Source: an uncultured Bacteroidales bacterium
GTDB taxonomy: Bacteria; Bacteroidota; Bacteroidia; Bacteroidales; Bacteroidaceae
DNA: 64,000 nt
Direction of reading: 5' to 3'
NCBI GenBank assembly: GCA_902787555.1
Contig: CADAGO010000005.1
Span: 41,793 to 105,792, forward strand
Below are positions 7,658 to 17,451 of this stretch, in pieces. Numbering within the stretch: the stretch's first letter is position 1; each line of letters opens with the position of its first letter. The position numbers and the translations under genes are program-made. The notes under the pieces are model-generated. The model saw only the letters and a list, made by a program, of their open reading frames with translations, made no database searches and was not told the DNA's origin.

Positions 7658-8443
7658 TTATTGAGTGATGATGGTGAATGTCCTATGCGTAGTATCGAAC
7701 TCAATATGCTCGCTGACCACATGCTGGCGGATGGTGCCGTCAGAACAAAGTTGTGCTGGGGTTCCGTTGATGAGGCTGCCATCATCGGCAAGCAGCCAGA
7801 TCTGGTCGGCAACCTGAAGGGCAAGGTCGATATCGTGGATTGACATTAGGATAGTTTTTCCCATCTCGTGCGCCAGATTCCGAAGCATGAGCATCACGTC
7901 TACCTTATTTGGATAATAGAGGAATGCTGTGGGTTCGTCGAGCAGAATGACGGGTGTCTCTTGTGCAATAGCTTTGGCAATCATAGCTTTCTGCCGTTCT
8001 CCATCGCTGAGTGTCTGGAATGCCTGCTGAGCTACCTTTTCGATACCAACACGCTGTATGCATTGAGTGATTATTTCGTGATCGTGTTGGGCGAGGCGGC
8101 CCCAGAAACCCGTATATGGGCTACGTCCGAGACCTATCACTTCGTAGGTGGTGAGGTTTTTGATGTGGGCATTGTTGGTAAGCACAATGCTGATGAGTTT
8201 CGACAGTTCTTCGTTGCTGTAGCTGCTGACAGACTTGTTGAAAAGCATCACTTCACCACTCAATGGAGGTTGAAAAGCTGCAAGCGTACGAAGCAGAGTG
8301 GATTTACCTGTTCCGTTAGGACCTATCAGACATGTGAGTTGTCCTGCTATCAGGGGGGCATTCATATCCTTGCTCACGATACGGTCTTTCCCTTTGAGGC
8401 GATATCCTGTTGTCAAATGCTGCAGTACAATTGCTGGTTCCAT
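7658..8443 (-). CDS. ABC transporter ATP-binding protein, iron-siderophore/cobalamin (FecE/BtuD) type
   Basis: A 261-residue ATPase with Walker A GPNGTGKSTLL, Q-loop region, signature LSDGERQKAMIAKA (C-loop LSDGE in place of LSGGE) and Walker B VILLDEPTAFLYY. Sequence and length fit the ATPase of iron-siderophore, heme or cobalamin importers. The matching permease and binding-protein genes are not adjacent: the upstream neighbour (18-nt gap) is a nucleoside kinase and downstream is a repeat. It therefore is an orphan subunit here and must pair with a permease coded elsewhere. Given the cobalamin genes 32 kb away, a role in corrinoid uptake is possible but unproven. Confidence 0.85.
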   Translation of the reverse strand: MEPAIVLQHLTTGYRLKGKDRIVSKDMNAPLIAGQLTCLIGPNGTGKSTLLRTLAAFQPPLSGEVMLFNKSVSSYSNEELSKLISIVLTNNAHIKNLTTYEVIGLGRSPYTGFWGRLAQHDHEIITQCIQRVGIEKVAQQAFQTLSDGERQKAMIAKAIAQETPVILLDEPTAFLYYPNKVDVMLMLRNLAHEMGKTILMSIHDIDLALQVADQIWLLADDGSLINGTPAQLCSDGTIRQHVVSEHIEFDTTHRTFTIITQ

Positions 8444-8461
8444 TTATAGAAGAGTTGAAGA

Positions 8462-9460
8462 TTAATATTTGAATGAGCTACCGCCCATAAACTCACGAAG
8501 CAATGAGGTGGGAGGAGTAAGTGTCATATCTTCAATGGGAGTAAACATCAGGAGCAGACGTCGCAAGCGGTCTGACACCTCGTATTGCGGCATGTCGGGA
8601 CTGATCTCGGCAAGGATTGGCAGTACTTTGTTGCGCAAGACAGCCAGTTCGTAAATCTGTACACTATTGAATTCGACATCAGCATATTTCTGAAATGGGA
8701 ATACCCATATATCCTCACCACGCCGAACACTTGGCCAGCGATCGATGGTGGCAATAGCCGATGCTCCACGATAGCGATGATCTCTCAAAATTCGCCGAAT
8801 TAATCGACTGTCTGTACGGCTTACCATTGTATCCTTATCAATGTGAATAGGTGCCAGAACAGATGCATAAATGCGATATTTATAAGCCTCAGGTATCTGG
8901 GCTGCCAGTTCAGGGTTGAGACCATGAATGCCTTCGAATAGTAATATCATATCGTTGTCCAACCGCAACTTACGGCCGCTTGGCTGGCTTGTTCCAGACG
9001 GGAAATCATAGCGAGGCAGTTCGATTTCCTCACCTCGCAGCAACATACCTATATGCTTTTGTAGCAATTCAAGATCAACGGCATAGACAGATTCGTAGTC
9101 ATATTCGCCCGATTCATCGCGAGGAGTACGAGTGCGATCTACGAAATAATCGTCTAATGAGATAGGATAAGGTTTCATGCCGTTTGCCATCAAATGAAGT
9201 GACAAACGCTTACAAAAAGTGGTTTTTCCGCTTGATGAAGGACCTGCTACTAATATTACTTTCACATTCTGGCGCTTGATGATATCATCGGCAATGCTTT
9301 CGATGCGTTTATCCATGAGAATTTCGGACATATTGACGATGTCTTTCATCAGGCCTTCGCGAATTGCGCGATTCAAGTCTTTGATGTTATGAAGTTGCAC
9401 AAAATCAATTTCCTGCGTTTTTTTGTCTTGAATTTGCAGAATTATGCGGTCTTGTTCCAT
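8462..9460 (-). CDS. Uridine kinase-like nucleoside kinase, short form
   Basis: A P-loop kinase of the uridine kinase/phosphoribulokinase family: Walker A AGPSSSGKTTFCKRL (about residue 72), ISLDDYFVDR (catalytic Asp loop), RYDFPSG, and the C-terminal TSLLREFMGGSSFKY that ends the Bacteroidales members. Those proteins are usually about 550 residues, with an N-terminal TGS domain and a threonyl-tRNA-synthetase-like domain; this one has 332 and begins only about 60 residues before the P-loop. The upstream DNA holds a promoter, not the missing domains. So this is either a genuine short form or a gene that lost its front and gained a new start. The ABC ATPase gene follows after 18 nt. Confidence 0.85.
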   Translation of the reverse strand: MEQDRIILQIQDKKTQEIDFVQLHNIKDLNRAIREGLMKDIVNMSEILMDKRIESIADDIIKRQNVKVILVAGPSSSGKTTFCKRLSLHLMANGMKPYPISLDDYFVDRTRTPRDESGEYDYESVYAVDLELLQKHIGMLLRGEEIELPRYDFPSGTSQPSGRKLRLDNDMILLFEGIHGLNPELAAQIPEAYKYRIYASVLAPIHIDKDTMVSRTDSRLIRRILRDHRYRGASAIATIDRWPSVRRGEDIWVFPFQKYADVEFNSVQIYELAVLRNKVLPILAEISPDMPQYEVSDRLRRLLLMFTPIEDMTLTPPTSLLREFMGGSSFKY

Positions 9461-9479
9461 ATATGTTAATAAGTTTTAG

Positions 9480-9487
9480 TATTTTTG
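9480..9487 (+). promoter_or_regulatory. Possible -7 box for the GSCFA-murF/alr operon
   Basis: TATTTTTG on the plus strand fits TAnnTTTG, about 105 nt before the GSCFA start. No good TTTG lies 19-20 nt upstream, so the call is weak. Confidence 0.35.
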
Positions 9488-9504
9488 CAAAAGATTTGTG
9501 TGTG

Positions 9505-9535
9505 CAAAGATAAGAAATAATTCATAATTCATCAA
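9505..9535 (-). promoter_or_regulatory. Promoter of the nucleoside kinase gene
   Basis: Minus-strand -7 box TATCTTTG (9512-9505) with a TTG (9535-9533) 20 nt upstream. Predicted start is near 9498, about 40 nt before the kinase ATG. Its position confirms that the short kinase is not missing upstream coding sequence in this strain's transcript. Confidence 0.65.
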
Positions 9536-9593
9536 TCATCATTCATATTTTTTTAGTGCATTAAGCATTTTTTATTGTCAAAAAGCGAGAAAA

Positions 9594-10448
9594 GTGGAAT
9601 TTAGAACAAAGGTTCATATTCATAACAAGGGAATTAGTTTATCACATCGTTACAAATACCTGCTGTTAGGCTCGTGTTTCTCTGACAGCATCGGTGATAA
9701 GCTCATGAATGCAGGGTTTGATTGTGTGGCGAACCCCTTTGGCGCACTTTATAATCCATTGTCGATTATGAATGCGCTTTCGATGAGAGACGATGAATTC
9801 TATCGTTGGACGCAGAAGTCCTGTGATGACCTTAATTTTGATCAGGTCATTCACACGACAGATGTGTTCGTCCTTACCTTTGGAACTGCTTGGGTTTATG
9901 AGCTGAAAGAGACGGGGCATGTTGTTGCTAACTGCAAGAAACAACCTGAGACTCTTTTCTCAAGACGTCGCATCACCATTGATGAAATAGTAGAGAAATA
10001 TGCCCAATTCATCGAGAATGCAGTAGTTCCAAATCATAAAACCATCCTTTTCACAGTGAGTCCTATTCGACATAAAAAAGATGGCTTACACGAGAACCAA
10101 TTGAGCAAATCCATTTTGTTGTTGGCGATAGATTGCCTGTGTAAAGCTTATCCGAATAATTGCTATTATTTCCCTTCTTACGAAATTATGTTGGACGAAC
10201 TGCGTGACTATCGCTTTTATGCAGATGATATGCTGCATCCTTCACAAGTAGCAGTTCAGTATATCTGGGAATGCTTCCAGCAAACCTATTTCAGCCCGAA
10301 AACCATCGAATTCATCGAGCAATTCGAGCATTTGAATCGTATCCTGCATCACCAGCCACTCGATGCATCGAATACTGCACACCAACAATTATTGGCTCAA
10401 ACAATAGAACAGATAAATCAATTAAAACATGCAATACAGAATCAGTGA
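9594..10448 (+). CDS. GSCFA domain-containing protein
   Basis: A 284-residue protein whose N-terminal LLLGSCFSDSIGDKL is the naming motif of the GSCFA family, an SGNH/GDSL-hydrolase relative. FGTAWVYE and SPIRHKKDGLHENQLSK carry residues expected in the later blocks, with DMLHPS near the end matching the catalytic DxxH block of SGNH enzymes. The substrate is unknown. It starts with GTG (9594-9596). Its end overlaps the start of murF-alr by 20 nt, a coupling that hints at a link with cell-wall metabolism, such as esterase activity on envelope material; that link is inference. Confidence 0.85.
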   Translation: MEFRTKVHIHNKGISLSHRYKYLLLGSCFSDSIGDKLMNAGFDCVANPFGALYNPLSIMNALSMRDDEFYRWTQKSCDDLNFDQVIHTTDVFVLTFGTAWVYELKETGHVVANCKKQPETLFSRRRITIDEIVEKYAQFIENAVVPNHKTILFTVSPIRHKKDGLHENQLSKSILLLAIDCLCKAYPNNCYYFPSYEIMLDELRDYRFYADDMLHPSQVAVQYIWECFQQTYFSPKTIEFIEQFEHLNRILHHQPLDASNTAHQQLLAQTIEQINQLKHAIQNQ

Positions 10449-12873
10449 TATCGCACATATCATCAATGCAGAGCGTACAGGCTCAGAAGATGCTTTGATT
10501 AATTGGCTGTTGATTGACAGCCGCTCGCTGTGCTTTCCTAAGGAAACCTTGTTTTTTGCCATCCGTACGAACCGGAATGATGGTCATAAATATATTGGAG
10601 AACTATACAAGCGAGGAGTCAGAAACTTTATCGTCAGTTCGCTTCCAGCCGATATCGACCAATATCCACAAAGCAATTTCCTCTTGGTTCACGATACTCT
10701 GCAAGCTATGCAACAGTTGGCTGCATATCATCGTGAGCAGTTCGACATCCCTGTGATTGCCATCACGGGCAGTAATGGTAAAACGACGGTGAAGGAGTGG
10801 CTCTATCAGTTGCTTTCGCCCGATTTCAACGTGTGTCGTTCACCTCGAAGCTATAATTCGCAAGTGGGCGTTCCTTTGTCTCTGTGGCTACTGAATCAGC
10901 ATAATGATGTGGCCATCATTGAAGCAGGTATTTCCAATCCTAATGAGATGGACAACCTGAATAGGATGATTCGTCCTACCATCAGTGTCATCACTAATAT
11001 CGGAGAGGCACATCAGGAGAATTTCTTTACGAAAGAGGGAAAATGCGATGAAAAGTTGAAATTGATGCGCAACTGTGAGACCGCAGTCATCAATCTTCAG
11101 GACGATTTTATTACCAAAGTAGCCCGTCAGGAAATATTAAATAAGGTGAAGAACTGGCCGATGGTTCGAAGCGTAGAGAAGAAAGGGACATCTGCGACTA
11201 TTACCTACACTCTGAACGGGAAGCAAGGACAGTACACCATTCCGTTTATCGATAATGCAGCTATCGAGAATTCTGTCACTTGTCTGGCTACTTGTGCAAG
11301 CCTTGAGGGCGTAAACCTGGAAGCAATCTGTGCGCGAATGGCAACGTTGGAACCTGTTGCCATGCGGTTGGAGGTGAAAGATGGTATCAATGGCTGTACA
11401 TTAATCAACGATACTTATAATTCAGATATCCATTCGTTGGATATTGCACTCGATTTTATGAGTCGTCGCCCTGATACCCAGAGTCAGAAGCGTACACTGA
11501 TATTGAGCGATATCCTGCAAAGCGGAGAGGCGTCACGCACACTATATGCTAAGGTGGCAGAGATGGCAGAACAACGCGGTATTGAGAAGGTGATAGGTGT
11601 GGGCGAAGCAATCAGTTCGTGCTCGCAATATTTCAAAATGGATGCATACTTTTTTAAGACGACTGAGGACTTGATTGCCAGCGAGGTGTTTGCTTCGCTC
11701 AACAATGAGTTTATTCTTATTAAAGGAGCACGTCGTTATCATTTCGACCGTCTCAGCGATTTGCTGACCCTGAAGGTGCATCAAACCATATTGGAGGTCA
11801 ATCTCAATGCGCTGATAGAGAATCTCCACTATTACCGCTCGTTCATGGAGCCAGAAACCAAGATGGTGTGTATGGTGAAAGCATCGGCATACGGCATTGG
11901 GTCGCTTGAAACCAGCAAGACTCTCCAAGACCAGGGAGTGGACTACTTGGCTGTAGCTGTTGCCGATGAGGGTGCAGATTTGCGTAAGGCAGGCATCACG
12001 AGTAATATCATGGTGATGAACCCAGAGATGACATCGTTCAAGATGTTGTTCGATTACCGCCTTGAACCTGAAGTGTATAACTTCCAACTTCTTGAGGCCT
12101 TAATCTATGCGGCAGAGAAAGAAGGTATTACCAATTTCCCTATCCATGTAAAACTTGATACTGGTATGCATCGTCTGGGTTTCGACCCCAAGACAGACAT
12201 CGACCGTCTGATTACTCGTCTTAGCAAACAATCGGCATTGATTCCGTGTTCTGTGTTCAGTCATTTCGTGGGTAGCGATGCCGATGAATTCGATAGTTTT
12301 TCCCGCCAGCAGTTCGAAATGTACAATGAAGCCAGCCGAAAACTGCAAGCAGCCTACAGCCACAAGATTCTGCGTCATATCTGCAACTCTGCAGGCATCG
12401 AGCATTTCCCCAAATATCATTTGGATATGGTACGTCTGGGACTTGGTCTCTATGGTATCAATCCACGTAACAATGAGGTCATCAACAATGTGGCAACCCT
12501 CAAAACTACTATTCTCCAGATACGGAATGTGTCTGCCGGTGATACCGTAGGTTATAGCCGTAAGGGGAAGATAGACCATGATTGCCGTATTGCTGCTATT
12601 CCAATTGGATATGCTGATGGACTGAATCGAAAGCTTGGAAATGGCAACTGTTATTGTATGGTACATGGACAAAAAGCTCCATACGTGGGTAACATCTGCA
12701 TGGATGTCTGCATGATTGATGTGACAGGTATCGAGTGTAGCGAAGGTGATTATGTCACCATCTTTGGTGACGAACTGCCAGTTACTGTGTTAAGCGATGC
12801 GATTGGTACCATTCCCTACGAAATTCTGACCAGCGTCTCAACACGAGTGCAACGAGTTTATACACAGGAATAA
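10429..12873 (+). CDS. murF-alr: Bifunctional UDP-MurNAc-tripeptide:D-Ala-D-Ala ligase / alanine racemase
   Basis: An 814-residue fusion seen in many Bacteroidetes. The N-terminal half is MurF (Mur ligase), with the ATP loop ITGSNGKTTVKEWL near residue 112, SYNSQVGVPLSLW and the AGISNPNEM segment; it joins D-Ala-D-Ala to the UDP-MurNAc-tripeptide. The C-terminal half (from about 455) is a fold-type III PLP alanine racemase: MVKASAYGIGS carries the PLP lysine near residue 484, and VGYSRKG the second catalytic base tyrosine. Joining the racemase to MurF ties D-Ala supply to the step that uses it. It overlaps the GSCFA gene by 20 nt and is followed by a small conserved gene. Confidence 0.96.
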   Translation: MQYRISDIAHIINAERTGSEDALINWLLIDSRSLCFPKETLFFAIRTNRNDGHKYIGELYKRGVRNFIVSSLPADIDQYPQSNFLLVHDTLQAMQQLAAYHREQFDIPVIAITGSNGKTTVKEWLYQLLSPDFNVCRSPRSYNSQVGVPLSLWLLNQHNDVAIIEAGISNPNEMDNLNRMIRPTISVITNIGEAHQENFFTKEGKCDEKLKLMRNCETAVINLQDDFITKVARQEILNKVKNWPMVRSVEKKGTSATITYTLNGKQGQYTIPFIDNAAIENSVTCLATCASLEGVNLEAICARMATLEPVAMRLEVKDGINGCTLINDTYNSDIHSLDIALDFMSRRPDTQSQKRTLILSDILQSGEASRTLYAKVAEMAEQRGIEKVIGVGEAISSCSQYFKMDAYFFKTTEDLIASEVFASLNNEFILIKGARRYHFDRLSDLLTLKVHQTILEVNLNALIENLHYYRSFMEPETKMVCMVKASAYGIGSLETSKTLQDQGVDYLAVAVADEGADLRKAGITSNIMVMNPEMTSFKMLFDYRLEPEVYNFQLLEALIYAAEKEGITNFPIHVKLDTGMHRLGFDPKTDIDRLITRLSKQSALIPCSVFSHFVGSDADEFDSFSRQQFEMYNEASRKLQAAYSHKILRHICNSAGIEHFPKYHLDMVRLGLGLYGINPRNNEVINNVATLKTTILQIRNVSAGDTVGYSRKGKIDHDCRIAAIPIGYADGLNRKLGNGNCYCMVHGQKAPYVGNICMDVCMIDVTGIECSEGDYVTIFGDELPVTVLSDAIGTIPYEILTSVSTRVQRVYTQE

Positions 12874-12893
12874 AAAATAACAATCAGTATAAA

Positions 12894-13091
12894 ATGAGTG
12901 ACGGTAATTTCAACAGGGCACTCTTGCCCAAAAACGAGTTGACAGCAGGCATACGTGCAGGTAAAGCTCAGATGCGTGCGAAAGCAGAGCAGGCATTTCA
13001 AGAAACCATCGAGCATTTCCTGCCTGATATGACAGACGAGGCAAAACGCGAAATGAAAGAAGAGTTTATGAGTCGATTACGAAATAAATAA
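12894..13091 (+). CDS. Small conserved protein of unknown function
   Basis: A 65-residue charged, mostly helical protein with an ATG 20 nt after the murF-alr stop. It has no cysteine, signal peptide or membrane segment. It is rich in Lys, Arg, Glu and Ala, with a likely amphipathic helix over the last 40 residues. I do not recognise the family, but the operon position and clean frame support it as real. Confidence 0.6.
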   Translation: MSDGNFNRALLPKNELTAGIRAGKAQMRAKAEQAFQETIEHFLPDMTDEAKREMKEEFMSRLRNK

Positions 13092-13210
13092 GGAGAAAAA
13101 ACATGACAACATATCTCCTCGAGTTGCTAAACTGAATAGAAAAAGTATATTTTTTCACGTCAACAGGCTTATTTTTTAGGCTCTACACTTTTTGTTTCAG
13201 ATAAAAGTGT

Positions 13211-13218
13211 TATCTTTG
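13211..13218 (+). promoter_or_regulatory. -7 box of the fumarate reductase operon
   Basis: TATCTTTG lies 80 nt before the cytochrome b gene in a 206-bp AT-rich gap. A TTTG at 13191-13194 is only 16 nt upstream, so the -33 element is uncertain. The long leader has no clear hairpin. Confidence 0.6.
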
Positions 13219-13297
13219 CAACCTATAAAAGTTGTTATTACTCCCTTTTTTCGAAAAAAAAACTAACAATACGTAAAACAAACTAAAAAAATTATTT

Positions 13298-14011
13298 ATG
13301 TGGTTATTTAATTCATCGATTGGAAGAAAACTGATTATGTCAGTTACGGGCATAGCTTTGGTTCTCTTCATCACTTTCCATGGATGTATGAATGTAGTGG
13401 CATTAATCAGTAAAGATGCTTACAACACCATCTGTGCTTTGCTTGGTTCAAATTGGTATGCGATTGCCGCTACCCTTGGCTTGGCTGCACTGGTTGTCAT
13501 TCACATCATCTATGCGTTTATCCTTACGATTCAAAACCGTAAGGCTCGTGGTAACAACAAGTATGCAGTAACTGAAAAGCCTGATAAAGTGGAATGGGCA
13601 AGTCAGAACATGCTTGTTTTGGGTATAATCATCTGTTTGGGACTTCTGCTTCACTTGTTCAACTTCTGGTATAACATGATGTTTGCAGAGATTATCGGAG
13701 CAGAAGGATTGAAATATGGCCCAGCCGATGGCTTCAACTGGATTAAGGAGACCTTCTCGAATCCTGTATTCTCTTGTTTGTACATCATTTGGTTGGTTGC
13801 CATTTGGTTCCACCTTACACATGGTATGTGGTCAGCTATGCAGACACTAGGATTAAGCGGACACATCTGGTTCCAGCGTTGGAAATGTATCGGCCAGGTT
13901 TGGAGTACTATCATCATGGCTTTGTTCCTCATCGTAGTCCTCGCCTTCTGGTTCTTCCCAGATGCTGTAGGTCAGTGCGATTTCAAGTTACTTCCATTTG
14001 CAGTTAATTAA
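13298..14011 (+). CDS. frdC: Fumarate reductase/succinate dehydrogenase cytochrome b subunit
   Basis: A 237-residue membrane anchor with five hydrophobic segments, of the Bacteroides/Wolinella type with two haems b. Histidines placed in the helices (for example [27 protein letters not shown] and [10 protein letters not shown]) are the likely haem ligands. It carries electrons between menaquinol and the FrdAB catalytic part. In Bacteroidales the enzyme works mainly as fumarate reductase, giving succinate in anaerobic respiration; the direction is known from the group, not from the sequence. The gene is first in an operon with frdA (20-nt gap) and frdB (2-nt gap). Confidence 0.95.
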   Translation: MWLFNSSIGRKLIMSVTGIALVLFITFHGCMNVVALISKDAYNTICALLGSNWYAIAATLGLAALVVIHIIYAFILTIQNRKARGNNKYAVTEKPDKVEWASQNMLVLGIIICLGLLLHLFNFWYNMMFAEIIGAEGLKYGPADGFNWIKETFSNPVFSCLYIIWLVAIWFHLTHGMWSAMQTLGLSGHIWFQRWKCIGQVWSTIIMALFLIVVLAFWFFPDAVGQCDFKLLPFAVN

Positions 14012-14031
14012 CAAGTAAACAAGTAAATATT

Positions 14032-16011
14032 ATGGCAATCAATATAGATTCAAAAATTCCTGAAGGACCAGTAGCTGAGAAATGGAGTAACTATAAGGCT
14101 CATCAGCGTTTGGTCAATCCAAAGAATAAACTGAAACTCGATGTCATCGTTGTCGGTACAGGTCTTGCCGGTGCAAGTGCTGCTGCCAGCCTTGGTGAGA
14201 TGGGATTCAACGTACTTAATTTCTGTATCCAGGATTCTCCACGTCGTGCGCACTCTATTGCTGCTCAGGGTGGTATCAACGCAGCAAAGAACTATCAGAA
14301 CGATGGCGACTCTGTGTATCGTCTATTCTATGATACAGTGAAAGGTGGTGACTATCGTGCTCGTGAAGCCAACGTGTATCGATTGGCTGAGGTTAGTAAC
14401 AACATCATTGACCAGTGTGTGGCTCAGGGTGTTCCTTTCGCTCGCGAATATGGTGGAACTTTGGCTAACCGTTCATTCGGTGGTGCTCAGGTAAGCCGTA
14501 CGTTCTATGCAAAGGGCCAGACCGGTCAGCAGTTGTTGCTGGGTGCTTACAGCGCACTTTCTGCACAGGTACAGGCTGGTAAGGTAAAGCTTTACACTCG
14601 CTACGAGATGGAGGATGTTGTCATTGTTGACGGTAAGGCTCGTGGCATTATTGCAAAGAACCTTGTAACAGGTAAGCTGGAGCGTTTCACTGCCAACGCT
14701 GTTGTTATTGCTACTGGTGGTTATGGTAATACTTACTTCCTCTCTACTAACGCAATGGGCTGTAACTGTACAGCTGCTGTTCAGTGCTATCGCAAGGGCG
14801 CTTACATGGCAAATCCGTCTTATGTGCAGATTCACCCGACTTGTATCCCTGTTCATGGTGACAAGCAGTCAAAACTGACGCTGATGTCTGAGTCGTTGCG
14901 TAACGACGGACGTATCTGGGTACCAAAGAAGATTGAAGATGCCAAGGCTCTTCAGGCTGGAACCAAGGAAGGTTGGGAGATTCCAGAGGAAGACCGTGAC
15001 TACTATTTGGAGCGCCGCTATCCTGCATTCGGTAACCTTGTTCCTCGTGACGTGGCAAGCCGCGCTGCTAAGGAGCGTTGCGATAAGGGCTTCGGTGTGA
15101 ACAACACAGGTTTGGCTGTATTCCTCGACTTCTCAGAGAGTATCAACCGTCTGGGTCTCGATGCGATGAAGCAGCGTTATGGCAACCTCTTCGATATGTA
15201 TGAGGAAATTACTGACGTATATCCTGGCGACCTCGCCAACGAAATCAACGGTGTGAAGTACTACAAGCCTATGATGATTTATCCAGCTATCCATTACACA
15301 ATGGGTGGTGTTTGGGTAGATTACGAGTTGCAGACCTCTATTCCTGGTCTTTTCGCTATTGGTGAGTGTAACTTCTCTGATCACGGTGCTAACCGCCTTG
15401 GTGCATCAGCATTGATGCAGGGTTTGGCAGATGGTTATTTCGTATTACCATATACCATTCAGAACTACCTCGCTGATCAGTCGCTTTGGCCACGTGTCAG
15501 CACCGACTTGCCTGAGTTTGCTGAGGCAGAGAAGGCTGTGGATGCAGAGCTCACTCGTCTGCTCAACATCAAGGGTAAGCGTTCTGTTGATTCCATCCAC
15601 AAGGAGCTCGGCCACATTATGTGGGAGTATGTAGGTATGGGTCGTACGGCTGAAGGTCTGAAGACAGGTATCCAGAAGATGAAGGAACTGCAAAAGGAAT
15701 TCGACACCAATCTGTTTGTTCCTGGTTCAAAGGAAGGACTCAATGTAGAGCTTGACAAGGCTATCCACCTTCGTGACTTCTTCACGATGGGAGAACTCGT
15801 TGCTCACGATGCCCTCTCTCGTAATGAATCATGCGGTGGTCACTTCCGTGAGGAATACCAGACGGAGGAAGGTGAAGCTAAACGCGATGACGCTAACTAT
15901 TTCTATGTAGGCTGCTGGGAGTACAAGGGTGCCGACAAGGATCCTGAGCTCATTAAGGAACCACTCGAATACGAAGCAATTAAGGTACAAACTCGTAATT
16001 ACAAGAATTAA
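14032..16011 (+). CDS. frdA: Fumarate reductase/succinate dehydrogenase flavoprotein subunit
   Basis: A 659-residue flavoprotein. The Rossmann FAD motif is [19 protein letters not shown] (about residues 40-58), and [15 protein letters not shown] holds the histidine that binds FAD covalently. Later, [17 protein letters not shown] and the [12 protein letters not shown] segment (catalytic arginine region) and [12 protein letters not shown] complete the active site. It interconverts fumarate and succinate. The length exceeds the E. coli enzyme, which is usual for the Bacteroides/Wolinella-like group. Codon use is strongly biased to a few codons, which fits high expression. Confidence 0.97.
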   Translation: MAINIDSKIPEGPVAEKWSNYKAHQRLVNPKNKLKLDVIVVGTGLAGASAAASLGEMGFNVLNFCIQDSPRRAHSIAAQGGINAAKNYQNDGDSVYRLFYDTVKGGDYRAREANVYRLAEVSNNIIDQCVAQGVPFAREYGGTLANRSFGGAQVSRTFYAKGQTGQQLLLGAYSALSAQVQAGKVKLYTRYEMEDVVIVDGKARGIIAKNLVTGKLERFTANAVVIATGGYGNTYFLSTNAMGCNCTAAVQCYRKGAYMANPSYVQIHPTCIPVHGDKQSKLTLMSESLRNDGRIWVPKKIEDAKALQAGTKEGWEIPEEDRDYYLERRYPAFGNLVPRDVASRAAKERCDKGFGVNNTGLAVFLDFSESINRLGLDAMKQRYGNLFDMYEEITDVYPGDLANEINGVKYYKPMMIYPAIHYTMGGVWVDYELQTSIPGLFAIGECNFSDHGANRLGASALMQGLADGYFVLPYTIQNYLADQSLWPRVSTDLPEFAEAEKAVDAELTRLLNIKGKRSVDSIHKELGHIMWEYVGMGRTAEGLKTGIQKMKELQKEFDTNLFVPGSKEGLNVELDKAIHLRDFFTMGELVAHDALSRNESCGGHFREEYQTEEGEAKRDDANYFYVGCWEYKGADKDPELIKEPLEYEAIKVQTRNYKN

Positions 16012-16013
16012 TT

Positions 16014-16772
16014 ATGGCTAAAAATTTGAATGTCACAATAAAGTTCTGGAAGCAGAACGGTCCGAAGGACAAGGGCCACTTCGAAACTCATGATTTGAAG
16101 AACATACCAGACGACACTTCGTTCCTCGAGGCTCTCGACATCATGAACGAGGAACTTATCGCTGCTGGCAAGGAGCCATTCGTATTCGATCACGATTGTC
16201 GTGAAGGAATATGCGGTATGTGCTCACTCTATATCAACGGAACTCCACACGGCAAAACCGAACGTGGAGCTACTACCTGTCAGCTTTACATGCGCCGTTT
16301 CAAGAATGGAGAGACTATTACTGTTGAGCCTTGGCGCTCAGCGGGTTTCCCTGTCATCAAAGACTGTATGGTTGACCGCTCTGCCTTCGACAAGATTATT
16401 CAGGCAGGTGGCTACACCACTGTCCGTACAGGTGCACCACAGGATGCCAACGCTATCCTCATTCCTAAGCAGGATGCTGATGAGGCTATGGATTGTGCCT
16501 CATGTATCGGTTGTGGTGCCTGCGTCGCTGCATGTAAGAACGGTTCTGCAATGTTGTTCGTCAGTTCAAAGGTGAGCCAGCTCGCACTCCTGCCACAGGG
16601 ACGTCCTGAGGCAGCGAAGCGTGCGAAAGCTATGGTGGCAAAGATGGATGAATTGGGTTTCGGAAACTGCACCAATACTCGCGCTTGCGAAGCTGTATGT
16701 CCGAAGTGTGAGACCATCGCCAATATTGCTCGCCTGAACCGTGAGTTTATCAAGGCAAAGATGGCTGACTAA
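16014..16772 (+). CDS. frdB: Fumarate reductase/succinate dehydrogenase iron-sulfur subunit
   Basis: A 252-residue iron-sulfur protein that moves electrons between haem b and FAD. An N-terminal [2Fe-2S] domain has [16 protein letters not shown] with a further Cys in TTCQLY. The C-terminal domain has [17 protein letters not shown] ([4Fe-4S] plus a [3Fe-4S] ligand) and [14 protein letters not shown]. It starts 2 nt after the frdA stop and ends the operon; a strong terminator follows within 30 nt. Confidence 0.97.
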   Translation: MAKNLNVTIKFWKQNGPKDKGHFETHDLKNIPDDTSFLEALDIMNEELIAAGKEPFVFDHDCREGICGMCSLYINGTPHGKTERGATTCQLYMRRFKNGETITVEPWRSAGFPVIKDCMVDRSAFDKIIQAGGYTTVRTGAPQDANAILIPKQDADEAMDCASCIGCGACVAACKNGSAMLFVSSKVSQLALLPQGRPEAAKRAKAMVAKMDELGFGNCTNTRACEAVCPKCETIANIARLNREFIKAKMAD

Positions 16773-16797
16773 AAAACTTCTTTGTTGATTATCAAAG

Positions 16798-16831
16798 CGC
16801 TGCGGATTTTTGTCCGCAGCGTTTATTTGTT
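16798..16831 (+). terminator. Rho-independent terminator of the frd operon
   Basis: A perfect 9-bp stem CGCTGCGGA/TCCGCAGCG with a 6-nt loop is followed by TTTATTTGTTT, 25 nt after the frdB stop. Confidence 0.92.
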
Positions 16832-16929
16832 TACTTACAGTTTGAATCAGAGTGAGTTTGCAGTAAAAGTGCGAGATATAATCTAATTCAAAGAATAGAT
16901 TATCTTGTGGGTATTTTTTTGCTTAAATG

Positions 16930-16961
16930 TTTGGTGGGGTGATTTATTCTTCGTACCTTTG
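16930..16961 (+). promoter_or_regulatory. Promoter of the aroQ-to-U32 gene run
   Basis: TTTG (16930-16933), 20-nt spacer, TACCTTTG (16954-16961), an excellent match to the Bacteroidetes promoter form. Predicted start near 16968, about 40 nt before aroQ. Confidence 0.85.
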
Positions 16962-17006
16962 CACTCTTAAGATTAAAAACGGATTTTGTTAAAAGAAGAT
17001 ATAGCA

Positions 17007-17435
17007 ATGAAGATATTGGTGTTAAACGGACCGAATATTAACCTGCTCGGCAAACGTGAGCCTGGCATTTATGGTTCGAAAAGTATGGATGAGTGCTTTC
17101 AGGAATTGGTGGCGCGCTTTCCTCAAGTGGAACTGACGTATTATCAATCGAACATCGAGGGTGAGTTGATCAATAAGATTCATGAGGTGGGATTCACATA
17201 CGACGGCATTGTGTTTAATGCTGGTGCCTATACCCACACAAGCATTGCTCTGCAGGATGCAATTAGGGCAGTAAAAAGTCCTGTGGTGGAAGTACATATC
17301 TCGAATGTGATGCAACGTGAGGATTTCCGTCATGTGTCGATGATTGGTCCTGCCTGCAAGGGAACAATCATGGGATTCGGACTGGATTCGTATAGATTGG
17401 CGATAGAGGCGCTGTTGGAATTATATAAAGCATAA
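17007..17435 (+). CDS. aroQ: 3-dehydroquinate dehydratase, type II
   Basis: A 142-residue type II dehydroquinase, which turns 3-dehydroquinate into 3-dehydroshikimate. It opens with MKILVLNGPNINLLGKREPG and the catalytic Tyr of IYG, then YYQSNIEGELINKIH, VFNAGAYTHTSIALQDAI and EVHISNVMQREDFRH with the catalytic His. The ATG at 17007 is chosen over an upstream TTG at 16986, as it puts the family's first strand at the N-terminus. It heads a plus-strand run through the U32 gene at 25171. Confidence 0.96.
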   Translation: MKILVLNGPNINLLGKREPGIYGSKSMDECFQELVARFPQVELTYYQSNIEGELINKIHEVGFTYDGIVFNAGAYTHTSIALQDAIRAVKSPVVEVHISNVMQREDFRHVSMIGPACKGTIMGFGLDSYRLAIEALLELYKA

Positions 17436-17451
17436 TAGTTTTGCGTGAAGA

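Noticed and set aside
12100-12110. Break between MurF and Alr as a sign of gene error
   Set aside because: The MurF-Alr fusion is a known arrangement in Bacteroidetes, so it is not unusual.
11542-12672. Long minus-strand frames opposite murF-alr
   Set aside because: Antisense shadows of a well-supported gene; no promoter and no family features.
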